DNA of 64,000 nucleotides, from contig NZ_JAEHFJ010000015.1 in the NCBI RefSeq assembly GCF_016406085.1, positions 1-64,000 on the forward strand, in the 5' to 3' direction. A program made the position numbers and the translations under genes. Below, in pieces: positions 8,423-15,116 of this stretch (position 1 is its first letter; each line of letters opens with the position of its first letter). Origin of the DNA: Aureibaculum flavum. Lineage in GTDB: Bacteria; Bacteroidota; Bacteroidia; Flavobacteriales; Flavobacteriaceae. The notes beneath the pieces were generated by a model. It saw nothing but the letters and a program-made list of their open reading frames with translations. It had not been told where the DNA came from and searched no databases.

Positions 8423-8527
8423 ATGGCAAAATCACAAGACGCAAAGAAAAACTCAAAAAAAGAGCCTCTTTTAAGTGCAAAAGAAAAGAAGCAAGCTAAA
8501 AGAGATAAAAAAAACAAAAGAGAATAG
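8423..8527 (+). CDS. 34-aa lysine-rich small protein
   Basis: A short frame from ATG 8423 to TAG 8527 preceded by an A-rich stretch typical of Bacteroidota starts. The product begins MAKSQDAKKNSKKEPLLS and continues with AKEKKQAKRDKKNKRE; about half its residues are Lys or Arg and it has no hydrophobic core. Comparable tiny MAKS-starting basic proteins are, from memory, common in Flavobacteriia. Function is unknown; such charge suggests nucleic-acid or ribosome contact, which is inference. It lies 57 bases after polA on the same strand and converges with ggt, so it may share the polA transcript. Confidence 0.55.
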   Translation: MAKSQDAKKNSKKEPLLSAKEKKQAKRDKKNKRE

Positions 8528-8541
8528 CTTAATCTATTGCA

Positions 8542-10248
8542 TTAATACCCAACAGCTCTAGCATCAAAACTTCTAGAATCTGCAGCACCATAAACCTTAT
8601 TGTTTTTATGATCTATGGTTATACCCATGGCCTGCCCTTGCATATTTCTAAAATACACTTCATGTCCCAATGCCTCATATAATTTTTGGGTATCTGGTGA
8701 AATACCAAATTTTTCAAAAGAAGTTTTATTCGGAAACCATTGATGATGAATTCTCGGTGATTCTATGGCTTGAGCGATATTCATATCAAAATCAATTACA
8801 TTTAAAATAACTTGTAAAACGGTGTTAATAATGGTTCTTCCTCCGGGACTACCAATAACAATTACAGGTTTTCCGTTTTTTGCAACAATAGAAGGTGTCA
8901 TACTCGATAACATTCTTTTTTCAGGCTGCACTAAATTCGGTTTTGTACCAATTAAACCTCTAGAATTTGTATAACCAGGAATAGGGTTGAAATCTCCCAT
9001 TTCATTGTTTAATAAAAATCCTGCTCCTTCGACTACATATTTATTACCATAACTATTCTCTAATGTATATGTCATAGAAACGGCATTACCTTGTTTATCA
9101 ACCACAGAAATATGGGTAGTTTCAGGACTTTCAGGTACTAAATGTTTTGCATTAAAATGTGCAGAGTCACTTAATGAAGCCTTCTGTAAGTCAATACTAG
9201 ATCTTAAATTATTAGCATGCTCTTTTGACAACAACTTATCTATTGGCAAATCAGGATTAAAATCTGAATCTCCCACAAACTCAGCCCTATCAGAAAAGGC
9301 TCTTCGCATCGCCTCTGTTATCACATGCAGGGAAGCTGCAGAGTTATGACCCATTTCACTCAAATTGTACCCTTCCAATATATTCAACATTTCAATTAAA
9401 GCAATTCCTCCAGAACTTGGTGGTGGCATACCTACAATTTCATATCCTCTATAGGTTCCCAAAACAGGTGTTAATTCCTGTGCTCGGTATTTGGCTAAAT
9501 CTTTTTCAGTTATAATCCCTCCGTTTTTCTTCATAAAATCGGCAATTAATTTTGCTGTTTTGCCTTTATAAAAACCATCTGCTCCTTTTTTCTGAATTCT
9601 TTTTAATGTTTCTGCTAATTCTGGTTGTTTAAAAATTTCACCAGGTTTATAAGGTGTATTATCAGGTTTTAAAAATGCTTTAGCAGTAGAAGGGTATTTC
9701 GAATTATTTTTTGCAATAAAATGAACAAACCATTCATTACGATAACTTGCTGGATAACCCTCTTCTGCCAATTTAACGGCAGGAGCCACCAAATCTGACC
9801 AAGGTAATTTTCCCATTTTTTGATGAGCCATATATAAACCAGCAACAGTACCTGGTACCCCTGTCGCTAACAACCCTTCATGATTTGAATTATTTTTTAT
9901 TTTACCATCTTTTCCTAAAAACATATCTTCTGATGCGGCTAATGGAGCTTTTTCCCTAAAATTAAACGTTGTTTTTTTTCCATCATCTCCATAATAAACT
10001 AAAAATCCACCACCACCAATATTACCCGCAGATGGTAAGGTAACTGCCAAAGCAAAAGCAGTAGCTACAGTAGCGTCAATGGCATTCCCACCCTTTTTAA
10101 GAATGTCACTCCCAACTTTAGATGCTAAGTAATGACTAGTAACAACCATTCCGTTTTCACTAGGAGCAGGTGTTTTTCCACTTTGAGCAAAAATGGCACT
10201 AGAAACAAATAATAAACCAAATACAATTGTTTTCAAGAAGATATTCAT
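8542..10248 (-). CDS. ggt: gamma-glutamyltransferase (glutathione hydrolase)
   Basis: A 568-aa precursor, normal length for the family. It cleaves or transfers the gamma-glutamyl group of glutathione and related peptides outside the cytoplasm. Residues 1-21 form a signal peptide ending in FAQ. The proenzyme splits itself before Thr377 in ETTHISVVDKQGNAVSMTYT, giving large and small subunits; NIGGGGFLVYY, ATGVPGTVAG and GFLLNNEMGDF are further family marks, and the GSPGGRTI loop closes the glutamate pocket. The ATG at 10248 is preferred to an in-frame TTG at 10275, which falls inside the -7 promoter box. The gene is monocistronic and faces polA and the small peptide gene tail to tail. Confidence 0.95.
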   Translation of the reverse strand: MNIFLKTIVFGLLFVSSAIFAQSGKTPAPSENGMVVTSHYLASKVGSDILKKGGNAIDATVATAFALAVTLPSAGNIGGGGFLVYYGDDGKKTTFNFREKAPLAASEDMFLGKDGKIKNNSNHEGLLATGVPGTVAGLYMAHQKMGKLPWSDLVAPAVKLAEEGYPASYRNEWFVHFIAKNNSKYPSTAKAFLKPDNTPYKPGEIFKQPELAETLKRIQKKGADGFYKGKTAKLIADFMKKNGGIITEKDLAKYRAQELTPVLGTYRGYEIVGMPPPSSGGIALIEMLNILEGYNLSEMGHNSAASLHVITEAMRRAFSDRAEFVGDSDFNPDLPIDKLLSKEHANNLRSSIDLQKASLSDSAHFNAKHLVPESPETTHISVVDKQGNAVSMTYTLENSYGNKYVVEGAGFLLNNEMGDFNPIPGYTNSRGLIGTKPNLVQPEKRMLSSMTPSIVAKNGKPVIVIGSPGGRTIINTVLQVILNVIDFDMNIAQAIESPRIHHQWFPNKTSFEKFGISPDTQKLYEALGHEVYFRNMQGQAMGITIDHKNNKVYGAADSRSFDARAVGY

Positions 10249-10272
10249 CGAAGTAAGATTATAGGTAAATAA

Positions 10273-10304
10273 CAAACCTAACTAAAATATAGTTGATATG
10301 CAAT
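10273..10304 (-). promoter_or_regulatory. promoter of ggt
   Basis: On the minus strand ATTG (10304-10301), a 20-base spacer, then TAGGTTTG (10280-10273), an exact TAnnTTTG box. Predicted transcription start is near 10268, about 20 bases before the ATG, which excludes the upstream TTG start. Confidence 0.65.
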
Positions 10305-10378
10305 AGAAGAGCTTAAAGCATAATGCTTGCAGTCATTCATTTAATAAGTTGTACATTGAAAATAAAATTACTCAACAA

Positions 10379-10615
10379 ATGAAAACAATGACTTGCAAAC
10401 AATTAGGTGGTGCTTGCGAAAAAAAGTTCAACGCGAATACGTTCGACGAAATAGGTGAAATGAGTAAAGTTCATGCTATGGAAATGGTTCAACTTGGAGA
10501 TAAGCCTCATTTAAAAGCAATGAATTAAATGAGTGAAATAATGAAAACGTATAATACAATGAATGCTTGGTTTAACAACAAGAGAAAAGAATTTGACGCT
10601 TCTCCTGATAATTAA
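10379..10615 (+). pseudogene. small cysteine-containing protein gene split by an in-frame TAA
   Basis: From ATG 10379 the frame encodes 49 residues (MKTMTCKQLGGACEKKF..., ending HLKAMN), meets TAA at 10526-10528, and continues in the same frame from an immediately adjacent ATG (10529) for 28 residues (MSEIMKTYNTMNAWFNNKRK..., ending ASPDN) to TAA 10613-10615. The whole resembles, from memory, one ~78-aa DUF1059-like small protein of Bacteroidota in which both halves are continuous. Either a nonsense change (for example from AAA, CAA or GAA) has broken it, or the two halves are now made separately by TAAATG coupling. It lies between ggt and the rplM promoter. The family assignment is tentative; the interrupted frame is directly visible. 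Confidence 0.6.
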
Positions 10616-10776
10616 GAACCTCTAAGCCTTACCAGTTATGTTCTTCATTTTATAATAGCTTCATTAAGATATGAATTATTGTTGTCTGATTTACGGATTT
10701 TTAAACGTAAAAATGGAGTGTTACCCAGATGATATTCTTTGTAAATTATTGCCCTAAAAATATATCTAATACACTG

Positions 10777-10807
10777 TTTGTTATATAAATAAATAGTAGT
10801 ATCTTTG
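10777..10807 (+). promoter_or_regulatory. promoter of the rplM-rpsI operon
   Basis: TTTG at 10777-10780, a 19-base spacer, and TATCTTTG at 10800-10807: a perfect match to the Bacteroidota -33/-7 consensus. The predicted transcript starts at about 10812, right at a small CCCTT...AAGGG hairpin (10812-10825) that would form its 5' end, about 50 bases before the rplM start. Confidence 0.8.
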
Positions 10808-10862
10808 CAAACCCTTTTTTAAGGGAAAAACAATTTATTATTAATAGACAAAAACTAATCGT

Positions 10863-11318
10863 GTGAACACATTAAGTTACAAAACAGTTTCAGCTAACAG
10901 AACCACTGTAAAAAAAGAGTGGGTATTGGTTGATGCGGACGGACAAACACTGGGTCGTTTAGCTTCTAAAGTAGCAATGCTTATAAGAGGTAAGTACAAA
11001 CCCAACTACACACCCCACGTTGATTGTGGTGATAACGTAGTAATTATTAACGCAGAAAAAATTATCTTATCAGGTAAGAAGTGGACGGAAAAATCTTATA
11101 TCCGTCATACAGGTTACCCTGGAGGTCAAAGGTCGCTTACGGCTACTGAGTTGTTTAAAAAAGATCCAACTCGTCTAGTAGAAAAAGCGGTAAAAGGGAT
11201 GCTACCAAAAAACAAATTAGGTAGTGCTTTATTTAGAAATTTAAATGTCTTTACAGGTACTGAGCACAACAAAGAAGCTCAAAAACCAAAGACTATTAAC
11301 CTTAACGATCTTAGATAA
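10863..11318 (+). CDS. rplM: 50S ribosomal protein L13
   Basis: A 151-aa protein of normal length for flavobacterial L13, an early-assembly component of the large subunit. Key segments are WVLVDADGQTLGRLASKVA, GKYKPNYTPHVDCGDNVV, RHTGYPGGQRS and VKGMLPKNKLG. The start is a GTG at 10863, followed by AACACATTAAGT; no nearer ATG would leave the conserved N terminus intact. The stop overlaps the rpsI start region (both share base 11318), so the two proteins are translated as a pair. Confidence 0.97.
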   Translation: MNTLSYKTVSANRTTVKKEWVLVDADGQTLGRLASKVAMLIRGKYKPNYTPHVDCGDNVVIINAEKIILSGKKWTEKSYIRHTGYPGGQRSLTATELFKKDPTRLVEKAVKGMLPKNKLGSALFRNLNVFTGTEHNKEAQKPKTINLNDLR

Positions 11319-11704
11319 TGGATATAGTACATAAAATAGGTAGAAGAAAAACGGCAGTTGCCCGTGCTTATGTTTCTAAAGGAAAAGGAAACATTATCAT
11401 AAACAATAGAGAATTAAACAATTATTTTACTACAGGAACTTTACAATACAAAGTATTGCAACCTTTGACACTAACTGATAATGACAAAAATTATGACATT
11501 AAAGTTAATGTGTTTGGTGGTGGAGTTACAGGTCAAGCTGAAGCAATTCGTTTAGCCATTACTAGAGCCTTAGTTTCTATCGATCCTGATTATAGAACGA
11601 TTCTTAAACCAGAAGGGTTACTTACAAGAGATCCAAGAATGGTAGAGCGTAAAAAATTCGGTCAGAAAAAAGCCCGTAAAAAATTCCAATTCTCTAAACG
11701 TTAA
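11318..11704 (+). CDS. rpsI: 30S ribosomal protein S9
   Basis: A 128-aa S9 with the conserved N-terminal KIGRRKTAVARAYV, the internal VFGGGVTGQAEAIRLAITRAL and the basic C-terminal tail KKFGQKKARKKFQFSKR, whose last residues reach the P-site tRNA. It overlaps rplM by one base, the usual L13-S9 pair. rpsB follows after 110 bases. Confidence 0.98.
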   Translation: MDIVHKIGRRKTAVARAYVSKGKGNIIINNRELNNYFTTGTLQYKVLQPLTLTDNDKNYDIKVNVFGGGVTGQAEAIRLAITRALVSIDPDYRTILKPEGLLTRDPRMVERKKFGQKKARKKFQFSKR

Positions 11705-11814
11705 TCATATTTTTATTAATTATAAACAGTTTAAGTTTAGCACCCAAATAATTAAGACTCATGTAACATGGCTACTTAGTTATTGCTAAATAAGGAACGT
11801 AAACAAAAAACAAA

Positions 11815-12600
11815 ATGAACATTCAAATTCAAGAATTATTAGATGCAGGTGTACACTTCGGTCACTTGACAAGAAAATGGAATCCAAACATGGCTCCGTA
11901 TATTTATACAGAGCGTAATGGAGTACATATTATCGATTTGTATAAAACTTCAGCTAAAATTGAAGAATCTGGGATTGCTTTAGAAAAAATAGCAGCTTCT
12001 GGTAGAAAAATATTATTTGTAGCGACTAAAAAACAAGCTAAAGATATAGTTGCTGAGAAAGCAGCGAGCGTCAACATGCCTTACATTACAGAAAGGTGGC
12101 CAGGCGGAATGCTTACTAACTTTGTAACTATTCGTAAAGCTGTTAAAAAAATGGCTCAAATTGATAGAATGAAACTAGATGGTAGTTTCAATGCTTTATC
12201 TAAAAGAGAAAAATTACAGATTGATCGTCAAAGAGCTAAATTAGAAAAGAATTTAGGTTCAATTTCTGACATGACTCGTTTACCTGGTGCTTTATTTGTA
12301 ATTGATACTCGAAGAGAACATATTGCTATTGCTGAAGCTCAAAAATTGAATATTCCAATTTTTGCTATGGTAGATACAAATTCAGACCCTAGACCAATTG
12401 ATTTCGTAATTCCTTCAAATGATGATGCTTCAAAATCAATCAACAAGATTTTGTCTTATTCAACTGAAGCTATTGCAAAAGGTTTAGCAGAAAGAAAATC
12501 TGATAAAGATTCAAGCAAAGATGATGCCCCTAAAGTTTCTAAAAAAGTAGAAAAAGCAAAGGCTAAAACTGAAGAAGTAATTGTAGAGGAGAAAAAATAA
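11815..12600 (+). CDS. rpsB: 30S ribosomal protein S2
   Basis: A 261-aa S2 with LLDAGVHFGHLTRKWNP at the N terminus, ITERWPGGMLTNF in the middle and FVIDTRREHIAIAEAQKLNI. The C-terminal 40 residues are a charged Lys/Glu/Ala-rich extension beyond the folded domain, common in Bacteroidota. The 110-base leader has no clear promoter box but could fold locally (TTAG/CTAA), so autoregulation by S2, as in other bacteria, is possible. tsf follows after 69 bases that contain a hairpin. Confidence 0.97.
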   Translation: MNIQIQELLDAGVHFGHLTRKWNPNMAPYIYTERNGVHIIDLYKTSAKIEESGIALEKIAASGRKILFVATKKQAKDIVAEKAASVNMPYITERWPGGMLTNFVTIRKAVKKMAQIDRMKLDGSFNALSKREKLQIDRQRAKLEKNLGSISDMTRLPGALFVIDTRREHIAIAEAQKLNIPIFAMVDTNSDPRPIDFVIPSNDDASKSINKILSYSTEAIAKGLAERKSDKDSSKDDAPKVSKKVEKAKAKTEEVIVEEKK

Positions 12601-12619
12601 ATTATTGTATAACCTACAA

Positions 12620-12650
12620 TTAATGAATTTAGTTCAACAAAATTCATTAA
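12620..12650 (+). other. 11-bp hairpin between rpsB and tsf
   Basis: TTAATGAATTT (12620-12630) and AAATTCATTAA (12640-12650) are perfect reverse complements around a 9-base loop. No T-run follows, so it is not a canonical terminator. It could act in attenuation or RNA processing between S2 and EF-Ts. Confidence 0.5.
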
Positions 12651-12669
12651 TAGATTAAACATAAAAACT

Positions 12670-13635
12670 ATGGCAAAAATTACAGCCGCAGAAGTAAATA
12701 AATTAAGAAAAGCTACCGGTGCTGGTATGATGGATTGTAAAAATGCATTAGTAGAGGCGGAAGGTGACTTTGATAAAGCGATTGACGTTTTACGTAAAAA
12801 AGGTCAAAAAGTTGCTGAAAAAAGATCTGATAGAGATTCTTCAGAAGGTGCAGCAGTTTCTAAAATCAATGAGTCTAACACCGCTGGTGTTGCTATTGTT
12901 TTAGGATGTGAAACTGACTTTGTTGGTAAAAATGAAAATTTCTTAGCTTTAGCAAATAGCTTTGCTGAGAAAGCAATCAACTTTAATACTAAAGAAGACT
13001 TTTTAGCTTCTGACTTTGATGGAATGACAGTTGCCGATAAATTAGTTGAACAAACTGGTGTTATTGGTGAAAAATTAGAACTTACTGGTTTTGAAAAATT
13101 AGAGGCACCTTATGTAGGTACTTACGTGCACATTAATAAAATTGCAGCCTTAGTTGGTCTTTCATCTAAAGTAGATAATGCTGAAACATTAGTAAAAGAT
13201 GTTGCAATGCAAGTTGCTTCTATGGGAGCTTCAACGTTATCTTTTAAAGATTTTGATGCAGATTTTGTAGCCTCTGAAACGGAAGCTAGAATTGCTGTTA
13301 TTGAAAAAGATAATATTGAATTAGCTCGTTTAGGTAAAACACTTAAAAACGTACCTCAGTTCATTTCTATGGCTCAATTAACTCCTGAAGTATTAGCTAA
13401 TGCTGAAGAAGCTGCGAAAGCAGAACTTAAAGCCGATGGTAAACCAGAAAAAATTTGGGATAAAATTCTTCCAGGAAAAATGGAACGTTTTATATCAGAT
13501 AACACAACATTAGACCAAGAGAAATGTTTATTGGATCAAAACTTTATTAAAGATGAGAAGATAAATGTTGCAAAATATGTTACATCTTATGGAGATGTTT
13601 CTATTACAGACTTTAAACGTGTTTCTGTAGGATAA
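12670..13635 (+). CDS. tsf: translation elongation factor Ts
   Basis: A 321-aa EF-Ts that exchanges GDP on EF-Tu. The N-terminal UBA-like domain carries TGAGMMDCKNALVEAEGDFDKAI; the core contains ETDFVGKN, the EF-Tu contact motif, and MQVASMGA. The length fits the two-subdomain form of Bacteroidota. It is downstream of rpsB as in most bacteria and ends at a strong terminator at 13697-13730. Confidence 0.97.
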   Translation: MAKITAAEVNKLRKATGAGMMDCKNALVEAEGDFDKAIDVLRKKGQKVAEKRSDRDSSEGAAVSKINESNTAGVAIVLGCETDFVGKNENFLALANSFAEKAINFNTKEDFLASDFDGMTVADKLVEQTGVIGEKLELTGFEKLEAPYVGTYVHINKIAALVGLSSKVDNAETLVKDVAMQVASMGASTLSFKDFDADFVASETEARIAVIEKDNIELARLGKTLKNVPQFISMAQLTPEVLANAEEAAKAELKADGKPEKIWDKILPGKMERFISDNTTLDQEKCLLDQNFIKDEKINVAKYVTSYGDVSITDFKRVSVG

Positions 13636-13696
13636 GCTTTTAATAAATTTTTCACTCATCAAAAAGTGGAAAATTCAATTTCTTAAAAATAATTTC

Positions 13697-13730
13697 AAAA
13701 ACCTCGTCATATGACGAGGTTTTTTTATTT
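13697..13730 (+). terminator. intrinsic terminator after tsf
   Basis: A perfect palindrome AAAACCTCGTCAT/ATGACGAGGTTTT (13697-13724) followed by more T. It closes the ribosomal-protein/tsf transcript before pyrH. Self-complementarity runs through the centre, so a few central bases form the loop. Confidence 0.85.
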
Positions 13731-13740
13731 TTGAAATGCT

Positions 13741-13748
13741 TATATTTG
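13741..13748 (+). promoter_or_regulatory. -7 promoter box (TATATTTG) for pyrH-frr
   Basis: Exact TAnnTTTG match 17 bases before the pyrH ATG, directly after the tsf terminator. A TTTG at the normal 19-base distance is absent (the region is inside the terminator), so the -33 part is weak. Confidence 0.5.
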
Positions 13749-13765
13749 TCAAACTTTCATAACAA

Positions 13766-14479
13766 ATGCAATACAAAAGAATTCTATTAAAATTAAGTGG
13801 TGAAGCCTTAATGGGCGATCAAAATTTTGGTATAGACCAAACTCGTTTAAAACAATATGCTTTAGAAATAAAAAAGGTAGTTGAAAGCGGTGTTGAAGTA
13901 GCCATAGTTATAGGTGGCGGAAATATTTTCAGAGGTCTTTCGACAGAAGGCAGCAAGATGGATAGAGTTCAAGCGGACTATATGGGCATGTTGGCTACCG
14001 TAATTAACGGTTTAGCTTTACAAAGTGCTCTTGAAGACGCAGATGTGCAAACACGATTACTCACTGCCATAAAAATGGAGCAAATTGCAGAGCCTTATAT
14101 TAAGAGAAGAGCGGTAAGGCATTTAGAAAAAGGTAGAGTAGTTATTTTTGGTAGCGGAACAGGTAATCCGTTTTTTACTACGGATACAGCTGCAGTATTA
14201 AGAGCTATAGAAATTGATTCTGACGTAATCTTAAAAGGGACACGAGTAGATGGAATTTACACCTCTGATCCTGAAAAGAACATTAATGCAGTAAAGTTTG
14301 AAAATATTACATTTAAAGATGTAATGAATAAGGGCTTAAAAGTTATGGACATGACAGCCTTTACATTGAGTGAAGAAAATAAATTACCTATTATTATATT
14401 TGACATGAATAAAGAAGGTAATTTGATGAAATTACTCTCAGGTGAAAATATTGGAACAAAAGTTGATATAGAAATTTAG
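13766..14479 (+). CDS. pyrH: UMP kinase
   Basis: A 237-aa bacterial-type UMP kinase (amino-acid kinase fold) that makes UDP from UMP and ATP in pyrimidine synthesis. Family marks are [14 protein letters not shown] at the N terminus, [57 protein letters not shown] and MDMTAFTLS. It pairs with frr 12 bases downstream, a conserved arrangement linking to translation. Confidence 0.97.
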   Translation: MQYKRILLKLSGEALMGDQNFGIDQTRLKQYALEIKKVVESGVEVAIVIGGGNIFRGLSTEGSKMDRVQADYMGMLATVINGLALQSALEDADVQTRLLTAIKMEQIAEPYIKRRAVRHLEKGRVVIFGSGTGNPFFTTDTAAVLRAIEIDSDVILKGTRVDGIYTSDPEKNINAVKFENITFKDVMNKGLKVMDMTAFTLSEENKLPIIIFDMNKEGNLMKLLSGENIGTKVDIEI

Positions 14480-14491
14480 AATTATTTTATT

Positions 14492-15046
14492 ATGAACGAA
14501 GAATTACAATTTATAATAGATACTGCTAAAGAACAAATGGATAATGCAGTAGAACATTTAATTAAAGAATTAGCAAATATAAGGGCTGGTAAAGCATCCC
14601 CTGCCATGTTAAGAGGTGTAATGGTTGACTACTACGGTACCAAGACTCCATTAAGTCAAGTGGCAAATGTTAATACACCTGATGCAAGAACACTAAGTGT
14701 TCAGCCTTGGGAAAAAAATATGTTGCAAGAAATTGAAAGAGGAATAATGTTTGCTAATTTAGGACTTAATCCTATGAACAATGGTGATTATATTATCATT
14801 AATGTTCCGGCTTTAACAGAAGAACGTCGTAAAAATCTTGCAAAACAAGCTAAATCCGAAACTGAAAATGATAAAATTAGCATAAGAAATGCCAGAAGAG
14901 ATGCTAATCACGATATAAAAAAATTGGATGTTTCCGAAGATTTACAAAAAATCGGTGAAGAAGAAATTCAAGTACTTACCAATAAATACATCAAAACTAT
15001 TGATGATTTATTTGATATAAAAGAGAAAGAAATTATGACAATATAA
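14492..15046 (+). CDS. frr: ribosome recycling factor
   Basis: A 184-aa RRF that, with EF-G, splits post-termination ribosomes. Conserved parts are the AKEQMDNAVEHLIKELANIRAGKASP helix, VMVDYYGTKTPLSQVANV, the middle beta domain, and LTEERRKNLAKQAK...AKSETENDKISIRNARRD towards the C-terminal helix. It completes a pyrH-frr operon closed by the terminator at 15073. Confidence 0.97.
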   Translation: MNEELQFIIDTAKEQMDNAVEHLIKELANIRAGKASPAMLRGVMVDYYGTKTPLSQVANVNTPDARTLSVQPWEKNMLQEIERGIMFANLGLNPMNNGDYIIINVPALTEERRKNLAKQAKSETENDKISIRNARRDANHDIKKLDVSEDLQKIGEEEIQVLTNKYIKTIDDLFDIKEKEIMTI

Positions 15047-15072
15047 TTACATTTCAATAGTAATTTTCTGTC

Positions 15073-15105
15073 AAAAGCATCGTGTAAACAGATGCTTTTT
15101 TTATT
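15073..15105 (+). terminator. intrinsic terminator after frr
   Basis: AAAAGCATC (15073-15081) pairs with GATGCTTTT (15091-15099) around a 9-base loop, followed by T-rich sequence. It separates pyrH-frr from the DUF5686 gene. Confidence 0.85.
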
Positions 15106-15116
15106 TTAATATTATA

